From positions 16,179 to 80,178 of the forward strand of contig CAKPNJ010000005.1 of assembly GCA_934168365.1 (NCBI GenBank): DNA of 64,000 nucleotides. The letters are read 5' to 3'. The notes under the pieces were generated by a model. It was given only the letters and a program-made list of their open reading frames with translations, made no database searches and had not been told where the DNA came from. The position numbers were made by a program, and so were the translations under genes. Positions 35,028 to 44,781 of the stretch are shown piece after piece; positions within the stretch are counted from its first letter, which is position 1; each line of letters begins with the position of its first letter. The DNA is from an uncultured Clostridia bacterium. Lineage in GTDB: Bacteria > Bacillota > Clostridia > TANB77 > CAG-508.

Positions 35028-35333
35028 ATGAACAAATATGTGAGTTTTGTGTTAAAAATTATTCTATTAATAATTGCCATTATTTTGATAGTAAACGGAG
35101 TAAACTTTATAAAAGAGGGATTTGATGTAAAAGAAAATTATTACAAATCAAGTTCAGATTTATCTTTATTAAATAAACATGTTTATGTTGGTGGAGATGC
35201 ATACAACTATATAATAAATGCAAATTATTTTACTGGATATATTGTATTAGGAAGTTCTTTGTGTATTTGTAGTGCAATCTCAATTGCTACTAGTTTATTA
35301 CTAAGAAATGATAAAAAAGAAGAAATGGAGTAG
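35028..35333 (+). CDS. Small membrane protein
   Basis: 101 residues, two transmembrane helices (about 5-27 and 68-92) separated by a polar stretch with VYVGGDAYNYIINANYFTG. AAGGAGG upstream. First of three co-directional genes for membrane-anchored proteins; the next starts 13 nt downstream. Unknown function. Confidence 0.6.
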   Translation: MNKYVSFVLKIILLIIAIILIVNGVNFIKEGFDVKENYYKSSSDLSLLNKHVYVGGDAYNYIINANYFTGYIVLGSSLCICSAISIATSLLLRNDKKEEME

Positions 35334-35346
35334 GGGAATTAATCTT

Positions 35347-36108
35347 ATGAAAAAAGAAGTAGAAAATGAAAATAAGCTGTTAAGTAAAAAAAATATAATA
35401 ATAGTAGTAGTTATATTTCTTATTTTAATACTACTGGCTATTGCAATTATTTTAATTAACAATGCTAATACATTAAAATTAGAAAAAGAATTAAAACAAA
35501 AAAATTATATAGAAGCTAACAAAATAATTCAAGAGAAGAAGTTGATAGATAATAAGAGGATTATAGAACTAATAGACGAAGAAATAGCTACAAATAAAAT
35601 CACAACAGCAGAAGAATTATTAAGTTTGTCCTCAGATGACTGGCAAAATATTGAAAATCTATATAATTTTGTTAATCTTAATAAAATTAAAGTTAAAAAT
35701 GAAAGTTATTTAATAGCAATAACAAATATTAAACAAAATTATGGAGAATATTTTGATGCAATTCGCTGGTATAAAAACAGCGAAAGTGAAGAAATTAGCA
35801 AGGCATACGAAATAAATGGAGATGACAGAACAGAAATTAATAGAGCTATTAAAGAAATAGATAATTATTCTTTTGAAAAATACAATGCAGATAGTACATA
35901 TATTAAAGATATAATTCAGAATAATAAAAAAATAAGTAATGCATATAGGAAGATTTTAAAAGCATTAGATAATTCAGATTCTGAGTTGCTAGAAGATGCA
36001 AAGTCAGAAGCTATTGATGCTGTTACAGATATGGCATCTACTGAAATAAGCATAATACTTATTTCGGGCAAATTTGAAGAAGCGATAAAAGCATTACCAA
36101 ATATATAA
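35347..36108 (+). CDS. Membrane-anchored helical repeat protein
   Basis: 253 residues: charged N-terminus, one transmembrane helix (about 15-38), then helical hairpins such as KQKNYIEANKIIQEKKLID, NYGEYFDAIRWYKNSESEE and SGKFEEAIKALPNI that resemble degenerate TPR units. ATG at 35347 has TAGGGG upstream. Shares its plan with the next gene, so the two may form one complex. Confidence 0.55.
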   Translation: MKKEVENENKLLSKKNIIIVVVIFLILILLAIAIILINNANTLKLEKELKQKNYIEANKIIQEKKLIDNKRIIELIDEEIATNKITTAEELLSLSSDDWQNIENLYNFVNLNKIKVKNESYLIAITNIKQNYGEYFDAIRWYKNSESEEISKAYEINGDDRTEINRAIKEIDNYSFEKYNADSTYIKDIIQNNKKISNAYRKILKALDNSDSELLEDAKSEAIDAVTDMASTEISIILISGKFEEAIKALPNI

Positions 36109-36123
36109 ATAGGAGGAACTTAA

Positions 36124-37380
36124 ATGAGGAAGGAGAACTATGGTAAAAACAAAAAAATTGTAATAATGGCAATTAGTGTTATAATCTTAGTGGCAATAAT
36201 TTTAATAGGAGCATTTATAATATATCCTAATATATGTATTTCTAATATAAATAAGAATTATAGTTTAGAGAATTATGATAAAGTAGTTTACTATAGTGGA
36301 AAATTAGGAATAATAGAGCAGTATTTAAAAAATGATGATGAAAAATATATAGATGTACAGTATAAAGTGAAATTATCAGAAGCAACATTACTAATTCAAA
36401 ATAATAATTTTTATGAAGCTTTATGTCGCTTGGAAGAAATAGAGAAAAAAGATAATGCAATAAAAGAAAAAATAAATGAATGTAATTATGAACTTGGAAA
36501 AAAATACATAGATGAAGATAACTATGAAGAAGCAATTAAATACTTAATACAAGTAATAGATAAAGAAGATTTAAAAGAACTAAAAGATAAAAGTTATTAT
36601 AATATAGCAGTGAAGTATTTAGAAAGTAAATCTTATGAAGAAGCCTTACAAGAAATAGCTAAGATAGAAGATAAGAACTATGAGAATTTAGATGAAATTG
36701 AAAAGAAAATAAATTATGAATATGGAAAATATCTGCTTGACTCGAAAGAATATAATGAAGCAGTTGAACAACTGAAAAAAGTAAAAGAATATAAAGATAC
36801 AAAAAAGTACATTAACAAAGCATACATGGCAAAAGCAGAAAAGGGACTATATAAAGATGATGTAAGTTTAAGTAACTTGGAACAGACAATAAAGATTTAT
36901 AAAAATGTAGAAGATAACACAGAATATAATGGAGTAAAAGCATCTGATAGAAAAAAGCAATTAGATAAGGCTAAGAGTATAGTTAAAGCTATGGGAAAAA
37001 AGCGAGCAACCAAAACTTATGTTGAAACAAGAAATGTCTGGAAATATGACGGAAGATATGACAGTTGGTACATTGACAAGCCATCAAGTGAATATGTTGA
37101 GACAAGCTTAGAACTAAACAATGATGGAACTTTTACAATAACAGGAGATATTTATTTTTATGCATTTGATGATTTTTCGAGTCTACAAAAATACTGTACT
37201 GCAAAATGGTGTACAAGAACAATAGAAATGAAAAATGTAAAACAAATACCATCTACATATAAAATTGATGATTATACACAACTATCATATTCAAATGGCA
37301 AATTTAAACTTAAGTATAGTAAAAAAGATAACTATTCTGTAAGTTTTTATAATTTATATAAATCAACAGTAACATATTAA
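36124..37380 (+). CDS. Membrane-anchored TPR protein
   Basis: 418 residues: transmembrane helix (13-36), about six TPR-like units between 45 and 260 (ENYDKVVYYSGKLG, NNFYEALCRLEEIEKK, DNYEEAIKYLIQVIDK, KSYEEALQEIAKIED, KEYNEAVEQLKKVKEY), then a beta-rich C-terminal domain with three Cys and many Tyr/Trp (TRNVWKYDGRYDSWYIDK). Probably acts in protein assembly at the outer face of the membrane; function unknown. AGGAGG upstream. Confidence 0.65.
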   Translation: MRKENYGKNKKIVIMAISVIILVAIILIGAFIIYPNICISNINKNYSLENYDKVVYYSGKLGIIEQYLKNDDEKYIDVQYKVKLSEATLLIQNNNFYEALCRLEEIEKKDNAIKEKINECNYELGKKYIDEDNYEEAIKYLIQVIDKEDLKELKDKSYYNIAVKYLESKSYEEALQEIAKIEDKNYENLDEIEKKINYEYGKYLLDSKEYNEAVEQLKKVKEYKDTKKYINKAYMAKAEKGLYKDDVSLSNLEQTIKIYKNVEDNTEYNGVKASDRKKQLDKAKSIVKAMGKKRATKTYVETRNVWKYDGRYDSWYIDKPSSEYVETSLELNNDGTFTITGDIYFYAFDDFSSLQKYCTAKWCTRTIEMKNVKQIPSTYKIDDYTQLSYSNGKFKLKYSKKDNYSVSFYNLYKSTVTY

Positions 37381-37395
37381 TTATAATATTTAAAT

Positions 37396-37424
37396 AATAG
37401 GTGCCATAAAAATATGGCACCTAT
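37396..37424. terminator. Hairpin between converging TPR and mtgA genes
   Basis: AATAGGTGCCAT and ATGGCACCTATT form a 12-bp stem with an A-rich loop. T-runs are weak on both sides. Confidence 0.6.
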
Positions 37425-37433
37425 TCAGAAAAA

Positions 37434-38153
37434 TTAAATGTCCTCTTTTTCTTGCATCTTAATCAATTCATCTGCCTGTTCTTGAGTTAAATACTCATTT
37501 TCAACCATTGTAGAAATAACCTTTTTTTGTCTACTTAAAGTTAAATCCATATTGGCAGTAGGAGCATAAACACTCGGAGCATTTGGAATTCCAGCCATCA
37601 TAGTTGCTTCATATAAAGTCATATCCTTAGAAGATTTTTTTAGGTAACCTTGACAAGCTTCTTCAATACCATAATATCCATCACCAAAATAAATAGTGTT
37701 AACATAAAACTCTAAAATTTCATCCTTTTGATAATTTTTTTCTAAATTGTAAGCCATAAATATTTCTGCAATCTTTCTGTACATTGAATTAGTATCTGTT
37801 CCAATAAAATACAGATTTTTAGCAACCTGTTGAGTAATTGTGCTACCACCTTCCATAAAATCCTTACTACGTATATTTGAAACAGTAGCTCTTACAATAG
37901 CAATTACATCAATAGGACCGTGTTTGTAATAACGGTGATCTTCAACAGAAATAACTGCATTTTTATAATCAGATGGAAGACTACTTAATTCAACATAGCT
38001 ATCATCCTTTTTTATCTTTTCAATTTTATCAGCTAAGCTAATTGTAGTTAAAGCATTTTTATAAACTTGGTGACCTTGATAAACAATAAAACTACCAGCA
38101 ATAAGTGCAGCAATTAGTATAAAAAGCAAAGTCCTTTTAATAAATTTAATCAT
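37434..38153 (-). CDS. mtgA: Monofunctional peptidoglycan transglycosylase
   Basis: 239 residues, family GT51 without a transpeptidase domain. N-terminal membrane anchor (8-27), catalytic Glu in ISVEDHRYYKHGPIDVIAI, and the motifs EGGSTITQQVAKNLYF, RKIAEIFMAYNLEKNYQKDEILEFYVN and ATMMAGIPNAPS. Polymerises lipid II into glycan strands. AGGAG lies before the ATG. Complete for a monofunctional enzyme. Confidence 0.9.
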   Translation of the reverse strand: MIKFIKRTLLFILIAALIAGSFIVYQGHQVYKNALTTISLADKIEKIKKDDSYVELSSLPSDYKNAVISVEDHRYYKHGPIDVIAIVRATVSNIRSKDFMEGGSTITQQVAKNLYFIGTDTNSMYRKIAEIFMAYNLEKNYQKDEILEFYVNTIYFGDGYYGIEEACQGYLKKSSKDMTLYEATMMAGIPNAPSVYAPTANMDLTLSRQKKVISTMVENEYLTQEQADELIKMQEKEDI

Positions 38154-38247
38154 AAATAAAAACTCCTATATTTAAATTACAATTATATTATAAACCTAAT
38201 ATCAGTAAAAAGCTATTAAAATTTTCTTAAATTTATATGAAGATTTA

Positions 38248-38277
38248 TTGACAATTTAGTATAATTATCGATATAAT
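38248..38277 (+). promoter_or_regulatory. Promoter of MFS gene
   Basis: TTGACA at 38248-38253 and TATAAT at 38272-38277, spacer 18. Transcription would start near 38284, which rules out translation from the ATG at 38282 except as a leaderless start. Confidence 0.65.
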
Positions 38278-38320
38278 TTTAATGGTGATTAATTTGGAAG
38301 GAACAAAAGAAGAACGAAAC

Positions 38321-39559
38321 ATGAAGGTATATCCCATTTATAAAATGTTATCATGGGATTTGCTATTTTATTATTCAATAAATTTTATATTTCTAACCCA
38401 AATAAAAGGGTTTAGTGCTTCTGCTGTTTTACTTTCGGAAGCTTTTTACCCTATATTCAAAGTGGCAACACAATTACCCCTAACAGCATTAGTAGAAAAA
38501 ATAGGAAAGAGAAACAGTTTGATTTTGGCTAACAGTATAAATGTACTATCAGTTTTAAGTTATATTATTGCAACTAATTTAGCATTTGTATTCGTAGGAC
38601 AGTTTTTTTCGGCAGTGGCATTTAATATAAAAGGCATTGTAGAGACTAACCTTTTATATGACAGTTTACCAAAGGACGGAAAAAGAGGACAAAGATTTTC
38701 AAAGATAGATGGAAAAGGTTTAGCTTGGTATTATTATGCAGATGCAATAACATCTATTACTTCAGGTTTTTTATATGTAATAAATGGATATTTACCACTA
38801 ATATTATGCTTGGTTTGTTGTCTGATTTCAACAATGTTAGCATTTAAATTTAATGATGTAAGAAAATCAGAACAAGAATTAGTGAATATAAAACAATATC
38901 TAAAAGAACTAAAACGTTCTTTGAAATATATGTTACAGTCAAGCAGATTAAAGTATCTATTTGCGTTTGGTGCAACCTTTGCTGCTTTATTAGGAGTATT
39001 AATAAGCTTAAGAAGTGGAACTTTTGAGCAAATAGGAGTGCCAGAACAATACTTTGGAGTTGTGTTTGCCGCACTTGGAATAATTTCTGGAATAACAGCT
39101 AAAAATCAACATAGAATTCATAACAGATTTACAAATAAAACATTGGCAGTAATATCTATCCCAACAACAGTTTCATGTATTTTAGTTGGATTTTGTGTAC
39201 TAGGTAACTTTAATTTTAAAGCAACACTAGTAATACTTATAGCACTATTCTTAATACAATTTATAGCTAAAGGAGCTTTTTACACTCTAATAAAAAGATA
39301 TTTAAATAACTTTACTAATTCAGCAATGAGAAATAAAATTACATCTGCATACAATTTAGTAGAGAGCATAGCGAGAGCAGGAGTTGCACTAATAGCATCA
39401 TGGCTATTAAAAATAACTACAGCCTCTAATGCAATGTTAGTAATAGGATGTATACTTACAATAGTTATAGTTTTGTTATTAGATAGAATGAGAAATAAAG
39501 TTGGACTGAGACCAGAAGAATATTCTAAAAAAGAAATAGAATTTTTAGATGTGCACTAA
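38321..39559 (+). CDS. Major facilitator superfamily transporter
   Basis: 412 residues with about 12 hydrophobic helices and the MFS loop ALVEKIGKRNSLILANS after helix 2. Substrate unknown. I chose the ATG at 38321 (KVYPIYKMLSWDLLFYY follows) because the promoter leaves too little leader for the ATG at 38282; the ribosome site is weak at either, so the start is uncertain. Confidence 0.75.
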   Translation: MKVYPIYKMLSWDLLFYYSINFIFLTQIKGFSASAVLLSEAFYPIFKVATQLPLTALVEKIGKRNSLILANSINVLSVLSYIIATNLAFVFVGQFFSAVAFNIKGIVETNLLYDSLPKDGKRGQRFSKIDGKGLAWYYYADAITSITSGFLYVINGYLPLILCLVCCLISTMLAFKFNDVRKSEQELVNIKQYLKELKRSLKYMLQSSRLKYLFAFGATFAALLGVLISLRSGTFEQIGVPEQYFGVVFAALGIISGITAKNQHRIHNRFTNKTLAVISIPTTVSCILVGFCVLGNFNFKATLVILIALFLIQFIAKGAFYTLIKRYLNNFTNSAMRNKITSAYNLVESIARAGVALIASWLLKITTASNAMLVIGCILTIVIVLLLDRMRNKVGLRPEEYSKKEIEFLDVH

Positions 39560-39623
39560 AATTTATTGACAAAAATTAAAAGTTAATAGATAATAACAGG
39601 TGAAAGATACCAAGGAGGAAGAT

Positions 39624-42194
39624 ATGTATATATTTAATAGAATTACAGTAAATCCACAATTACCAAAAAGGATAGAAAAATTATCAGAGATTGGATACAA
39701 TCTTTGGTGGTCATGGAATACAGAGTTTTTAAAATTATTTAAAGAAATGGATATAGATTTATGGGAGAGTGTAAATAAAAATCCTATAAAATTTCTAAAA
39801 TTAGTAACACAAGAGAAGTTAGAAGAAGCTGCACAAAATCCAGAATTCTTAAAAAAATATGATAGAGTTGTAGAAAATTTTGAAGATTATATGAAAAGCA
39901 AGAGTAATTGGTTTGATAAAAAATATCCAGATAATAAAAATGACTTAATTGCGTACTTTTCAGCAGAATATGGACTAGATCAAACATTACCAATTTACTC
40001 AGGTGGACTTGGAGTACTTTCGGGAGACCATCTAAAATCAGCCAGTGATTTAGATATTCCATTGGTTGCAATAGGTCTATTATATAAAAATGGATATTTT
40101 AATCAAAAAATAAACGGAAGTGGAGCTCAAGAAACTGAATATAAAGATATAGATATAGAGAATTTGCCATTGGAAAGTGTAAAAGATTCAGAAGGCAAAG
40201 ATATATTGGTTGCTCTTCAATTTCCAAAGAAAAAAGTATATTTAAAAGCTTGGAAAGTAAATGTTGGAAGAATTGAACTATATTTACTTGATTCTGACAT
40301 TGATGCAAATATTCCAGAATATAGAGAAATTACCAAAACTTTATATGGTGGAGACCGAGAAATGAGAATTCAACAAGAAATTATACTTGGTCAAGCTGGT
40401 GTAGCAATGCTAAAAGCATTAGGATATAACCCAACCATATATCATATGAATGAAGGTCATTCTTCTTTCTTAATATTAGAACTAATATATAACTTAATGA
40501 AAGAAAAACAAATATCTTTCCAAATAGCAAGAGATATCGTATCTGCAAAAACAGTATTTACAACACATACACCAGTTCCAGCAGGAAATGATATATTTGA
40601 ATTAAGCTTAGTAGAAAAATACTTTGAAGGATATTGGGATAAGCTAGGAATTACAAAACAAGAATTTTTCCAAATGGGAATGAAGCCAAATGCCAAAATA
40701 GATACAACAGGCTTTAATATGGGAATATTAGCATTAAAAGTTGCAGGAAAGAAAAATGGAGTAAGTGAACTACATGGTGCAGTTTCAAGAGAACTATTTG
40801 GAGAAGTATGGCCAGAAATTGCTGCAAATGAATCTCCTATTACTTATGTAACAAACGGAATTCATACTTGTTCATGGCTTTCACCATATTTAAAAGAATT
40901 ATATAATAAATATTTAATTCCATATTGGCAAGACAAAATCTATGACAATGAGGTATGGAAAAAAATAGCTGATATTCCAAATGAGGAGCTTTGGAAAGCA
41001 CATCAAGAACGTAAAGCAAAAATGTTAGCAGTTGTTAAAGAAAATACAATAAATAGATTAAGAAGATGTGGATATAATTATGATGAAATAATGAAAATAG
41101 TAGATGGCTTAGACCCTAATGCTTTAACAATAGGATTTGCTAGAAGATTTGCAACATATAAAAGAGCTACATTGATATTTAAAGACTTAGAGAGAATAAC
41201 ACAAATATTAAATAATAAAAATCAAAAGGTACAAATTATATTTGCAGGAAAAGCACATCCAGCAGATAAAGAAGGCCAAGATTTAATAAAATATATACAT
41301 GAAATTTCAATGAAACCACAGTTTAAAGGAAAAGTATTCTTATTAGAAAACTATAACCTAGAAATGTCTAAATACTTAGTTAGTGGAGTAGATATTTGGT
41401 TAAATACACCTAGAAGACCAATGGAAGCATCAGGTACTAGTGGACAAAAAGCAGCTGTTAATGGTGCAATTAACTTTAGTGTTTTAGATGGTTGGTGGGC
41501 AGAAGGATATAATTCTAAAAATGGTTGGAAAGTAGGAGAATCATTAGAATATTCTGACTATGAAACACAAGATAGAGCAGATAGCCAAAGCATATATGAC
41601 ACATTAGAAAATAAGATAATTCCAATGTATTATGAAAAAGATGAAAATGGAATTTCAGAAAAATGGATGCAGACCATGAAGGAATCTATAATGTCAAATG
41701 GTGGAAGGTATAGCACTGCTAGAATGTTGACAGACTATGTTCAAAAACTATATATTCCATTGTGCAACTTGTATAACAATTATTATACTGACCTAGGAAA
41801 AGTAGGAGAGTTTGACAATTGGAAAGAAAGCATAAAAAATGCATGGAATGATATTGAAATAACTCAAGAAAATAATTTAGACAATATCACATTAGATGCA
41901 GGAAATAACATTGAAGTAAAATGTAAAGTTAAGTTATCAAACATTGACAAAGAAAATATCGAAGCACAAGTATATTATGGAAGAATAAGTGAAAATGGCA
42001 CAGTAGATGACATTACTATAATTCCAATGGAACTAGAAGATAGTGATGAAGAAAATAGAACATATACTTATAAAGCAAAGATAAACTTAATAAATGGAGG
42101 AAACTATGGATATACTTTTAGAGTAATGCCAAAACATGAAATGATATTAGATTCAGCCAACTTAAATTTAATAAAATGGATTACAAAGGAATAA
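39624..42194 (+). CDS. glgP: Alpha-glucan phosphorylase with DUF3417 N-terminus
   Basis: 856 residues. N-terminal DUF3417 (LPKRIEKLSEIGYNLWWSWN), then the GT35 core: AYFSAEYGLDQTLPIYSGGLGVLSGDHLKSASDL, HMNEGHSSFL, YVTNGIHTCSWLSP, and the pyridoxal phosphate region RRPMEASGTSGQKAAVNGAINFSVLDGWW. Releases glucose-1-phosphate from glucans. AAGGAGGAAG stands before the ATG at 39624. A C-terminal beta domain (about 740-856) completes the protein. Followed by pyruvate kinase, so both may serve sugar breakdown. Confidence 0.92.
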   Translation: MYIFNRITVNPQLPKRIEKLSEIGYNLWWSWNTEFLKLFKEMDIDLWESVNKNPIKFLKLVTQEKLEEAAQNPEFLKKYDRVVENFEDYMKSKSNWFDKKYPDNKNDLIAYFSAEYGLDQTLPIYSGGLGVLSGDHLKSASDLDIPLVAIGLLYKNGYFNQKINGSGAQETEYKDIDIENLPLESVKDSEGKDILVALQFPKKKVYLKAWKVNVGRIELYLLDSDIDANIPEYREITKTLYGGDREMRIQQEIILGQAGVAMLKALGYNPTIYHMNEGHSSFLILELIYNLMKEKQISFQIARDIVSAKTVFTTHTPVPAGNDIFELSLVEKYFEGYWDKLGITKQEFFQMGMKPNAKIDTTGFNMGILALKVAGKKNGVSELHGAVSRELFGEVWPEIAANESPITYVTNGIHTCSWLSPYLKELYNKYLIPYWQDKIYDNEVWKKIADIPNEELWKAHQERKAKMLAVVKENTINRLRRCGYNYDEIMKIVDGLDPNALTIGFARRFATYKRATLIFKDLERITQILNNKNQKVQIIFAGKAHPADKEGQDLIKYIHEISMKPQFKGKVFLLENYNLEMSKYLVSGVDIWLNTPRRPMEASGTSGQKAAVNGAINFSVLDGWWAEGYNSKNGWKVGESLEYSDYETQDRADSQSIYDTLENKIIPMYYEKDENGISEKWMQTMKESIMSNGGRYSTARMLTDYVQKLYIPLCNLYNNYYTDLGKVGEFDNWKESIKNAWNDIEITQENNLDNITLDAGNNIEVKCKVKLSNIDKENIEAQVYYGRISENGTVDDITIIPMELEDSDEENRTYTYKAKINLINGGNYGYTFRVMPKHEMILDSANLNLIKWITKE

Positions 42195-42219
42195 AGGGCG
42201 TAACATAAACGCCCTTTAT
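42191..42219 (+). terminator. Hairpin between glgP and pyruvate kinase genes
   Basis: ATAAAGGGCG and CGCCCTTTAT form a 10-bp stem with loop TAACATAAA, overlapping the glgP stop. There is no T-run, so partial termination or mRNA processing is more likely than full termination. Confidence 0.5.
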
Positions 42220-42238
42220 GTATAGGAAGGAGCTTAAA

Positions 42239-43252
42239 ATGAGAAAAACAAAAATCATATGTACTTTAGGACCAGCAGTAGATAACCCAGAAGTATTAGA
42301 AAGACTTATTCTAGCAGGGATGAATGTAGGTAGAATTAACTTCTCACATGGAAATTATCAAGACCAAGAGGAAAGAATAGAGAACTTTAAAAAGGTAAGA
42401 GCAAAAGTTGGAAAGAAAGTTTCTTTGATGCTAGATACAAAAGGACCAGAAATTAGAATTGGAAAATTCGAAAATGGAGAAATTTGGCTAAATCCTGGAG
42501 ATACATTTACACTAAAAACAGAAGACGTAATTGGAAATAAAGAACAAGTTTCAATAACCTACAAAAACTTATACAATGAGGTAAGTGCAGGCACAGTTAT
42601 TTTAATAAATGATGGATTGATAAAAATAAAAGTTACTGAAATAAAAGGAACTGATATTGTGTGCCAAGTAATAGATGGCGGAAAATTAACTAATACTAAA
42701 AGTATTAACATTCCTGGAATGGAAATAAATCTTCCAAGTCCAACAGAAAAAGATATTGAAGATATAAAATTTGGAATAAAAGCTGGATTTGATTGTATTG
42801 CAGCATCTTTTGTACGTAGTGCACAAGATATATTGAACATAAAAAAAGTATTACAAGAAAATGGTGGAGAAGGCATCAAAATAATAGCTAAAATAGAGAA
42901 TAGACAAGGAATAGATAATTTTGATGAAATACTAGAAGTGTCTGATGGAATTATGGTAGCAAGAGGAGATTTAGGCGTAGAAATTCCAATGGAAGAAGTT
43001 CCAATTAGACAAAAAGAATTTATTAGAAAATGTAACAGAGCAGGAAAGCCGGTTATAATAGCTACTCAAATGTTAGAGTCAATGACACATAGTCCAAGAC
43101 CAACAAGAGCAGAAGTAAATGATGTAGCAAATGCTGTATATGATATGGCAAACTATGTAATGCTTTCTGGCGAAACGGCAACAGGAGAATATCCAATAGA
43201 GTGTGTTGAGACTATGAGTAAAATATGTGAGGCTGTTGAAAAGGCAGACTGA
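42239..43252 (+). CDS. pyk: Pyruvate kinase lacking the C-terminal domain
   Basis: 337 residues. Holds the catalytic parts: RKTKIICTLGPAVDNPEVLERL, MNVGRINFSHG, the B domain (about 70-165), IIAKIENRQGIDNFDEI, GIMVARGDLGVEIPMEEVP, ATQMLESMTHSPRPTRAEVNDVANAVYD and MLSGETATGEYPIE. It stops 14 residues after that at AVEKAD. Usual bacterial enzymes continue 130 or more residues into the regulatory C domain. The next gene starts 37 nt later and neither forward frame resumes the domain, so this is a deletion rather than a frameshift. Activity and allostery may differ. Confidence 0.88.
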   Translation: MRKTKIICTLGPAVDNPEVLERLILAGMNVGRINFSHGNYQDQEERIENFKKVRAKVGKKVSLMLDTKGPEIRIGKFENGEIWLNPGDTFTLKTEDVIGNKEQVSITYKNLYNEVSAGTVILINDGLIKIKVTEIKGTDIVCQVIDGGKLTNTKSINIPGMEINLPSPTEKDIEDIKFGIKAGFDCIAASFVRSAQDILNIKKVLQENGGEGIKIIAKIENRQGIDNFDEILEVSDGIMVARGDLGVEIPMEEVPIRQKEFIRKCNRAGKPVIIATQMLESMTHSPRPTRAEVNDVANAVYDMANYVMLSGETATGEYPIECVETMSKICEAVEKAD

Positions 43253-43289
43253 TGTTGAAAAATAATGTGAAAAAGGAATGGAGTAATAT

Positions 43290-44396
43290 ATGGCGAATGT
43301 TTGTGACTATGTTAAATGGAGAGGAGACTTAGAATTAAAAAATGATGAGTTTAACGAAATTGATGGACTAATCTTATCAAGGCTATCTTACTTTCCATTT
43401 GAACAACTAACAGAAGAAAATGAGGAAATAACTATAGAAGAATTTGCAAAAAGATTTGAACAAGCTGACCAAACAACATTGAGAATACTTTGGGAAGATG
43501 ACAAGTACCTTATACCATTACTTGGCAAATCAGCAAGGTTTGGAAAAATGCTTGTAACTAATATGGTAAATAAATTCAATAAAGAAGAAGAAAGACAATT
43601 TTTTGCAGTTACAGTTGTAATGCCAGACAATACAATATTTGTAACATATAGAGGTACAGACGATACCTTAGTTGGCTGGAAGGAAGATTTTAATATGAGC
43701 TTTAAGGCACATATTGCTTCACAAAAAGATTCAGCACAATATGTAAATGAAATTGCAAAAAGATATAAACAAAAAATAAGAATAGGTGGGCACTCAAAAG
43801 GTGGAAACCTTGCAGTATATGCTGCAGCATTTGCAAATAAAACTGTAAAAAATAGAATCATAAATGTATATAATAATGATGGACCTGGCTTTATAGAAGA
43901 AATAACAGATACAAATGAATATAAAGAAGCAATAAACAAAGTACATACATATATTCCTCAATCATCAGTTATAGGAAGATTACTTAACCATGAGGAAAAA
44001 TACACTATTGTTCAAAGTGTTCAAAAAGGTCTTATGCAACATGATTTATACAGTTGGCAACTTGAAGGTAAAAAACTTGTAAGTTTAGCGGAGGTTACAA
44101 ATGGAAGCCAATTTGTAGACAAAACATTAAAAGAATGGTTAAAAGAAATAGAACCAAAACAAAGAGAAATAGTAATTGATGCAATATTTGAAATAATAAA
44201 TACAACAGACGCAAATAGCTTCAAAGAAATCAAAGAAAGACTATTTACAGATGTAAGACTAATGCTAAAAAAATATCAAAGCTTAGACGATGAAAGCAAA
44301 AAAATGATTATGGAGTTCTTTCAAACTTTAATAAGAACTGCTAAAAACACAGCAATGGAAGAAATACCGGCATTTAATAGAACAAATAAAGAATAA
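43290..44396 (+). CDS. Mbeg1-like/DUF2974 alpha/beta hydrolase
   Basis: 368 residues with a lipase-like nucleophile elbow IGGHSKGGNLAVYAAAF near residue 165 and the upstream strand TVVMPDNTIFVTYRGTDDTLVGWKEDF. This is the DUF2974 family common in Firmicutes, of unknown substrate. Also conserved: NNDGPGF and YIPQSSVIGRLL. A GGAATGGAG site precedes the ATG. Confidence 0.8.
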   Translation: MANVCDYVKWRGDLELKNDEFNEIDGLILSRLSYFPFEQLTEENEEITIEEFAKRFEQADQTTLRILWEDDKYLIPLLGKSARFGKMLVTNMVNKFNKEEERQFFAVTVVMPDNTIFVTYRGTDDTLVGWKEDFNMSFKAHIASQKDSAQYVNEIAKRYKQKIRIGGHSKGGNLAVYAAAFANKTVKNRIINVYNNDGPGFIEEITDTNEYKEAINKVHTYIPQSSVIGRLLNHEEKYTIVQSVQKGLMQHDLYSWQLEGKKLVSLAEVTNGSQFVDKTLKEWLKEIEPKQREIVIDAIFEIINTTDANSFKEIKERLFTDVRLMLKKYQSLDDESKKMIMEFFQTLIRTAKNTAMEEIPAFNRTNKE

Positions 44397-44424
44397 AAAA
44401 AGTGGCATCTTATAGGTGCCACTC
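44394..44424 (-). terminator. Terminator of cotJ operon
   Basis: On the minus strand AGTGGCA and TGCCACT pair and are followed by TTTTTTT. It closes the cotJC 3' part and lies opposite the end of the hydrolase gene. Confidence 0.8.
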
Positions 44425-44433
44425 TTAATATAT

Positions 44434-44781
44434 TTACATTCCACAACCACAATCATTATTGTTTGTGTTATTATTCATAACATTTGTATTATTCATTCCA
44501 CTTGTAAAAAATCTTCTTTGAGCAAGTCTGTCTTGAACATTTCTTAATGCTTCACCAAATCTTTGGAAGTGAACAACTTCTCTTTCTCTTAAGAAACGAA
44601 GAGGGTCGACAACATCTGGATCATCTGCACATAAATCAATCAATTTTTCATAAGTTGCTCTGGCTTTTTGTTCAGCAGCTAAATCTTCTTGTAAGTTAGC
44701 AATTGGGTCACCTTTACAAGCAAGACAATTTGCAGAGAAAGGCACACCAGCAGCAGATTGAGGATATATATCTACACCGTG
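44434..44781 (-). CDS. cotJC: Spore coat protein CotJC, C-terminal part (split gene)
   Basis: Reads HGVDIYPQSAAGVPFSAN, KGDPIANLQEDLAAEQKARATYEKLI, LREREVVHFQRFGEALR and an Asn-rich tail. This is the second half of the manganese-catalase-like coat protein CotJC. No start codon or ribosome site stands in front of it; the reading frame runs up to the element boundary at 44780/44781. The first half is at 53590-53888 on the same strand. Joining at the shared CA (minus strand) gives 645 nt, a 214-residue CotJC with no stop, so the halves are intact rather than decayed. It would be expressed only after excision of the element. Confidence 0.92.
   Translation of the reverse strand, partial: HGVDIYPQSAAGVPFSANCLACKGDPIANLQEDLAAEQKARATYEKLIDLCADDPDVVDPLRFLREREVVHFQRFGEALRNVQDRLAQRRFFTSGMNNTNVMNNNTNNNDCGCGM

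Noticed and set aside
42239..43290. Frameshift explaining the short pyruvate kinase
   Set aside because: Only 37 nt separate its stop from the next gene, so the missing domain is not hidden in another frame.
44434..44745. Independent small gene starting at GTG 44745 (MPFSANCL...)
   Set aside because: There is no ribosome site, the frame continues upstream to the element border, and the sequence is the C-terminal half of CotJC.
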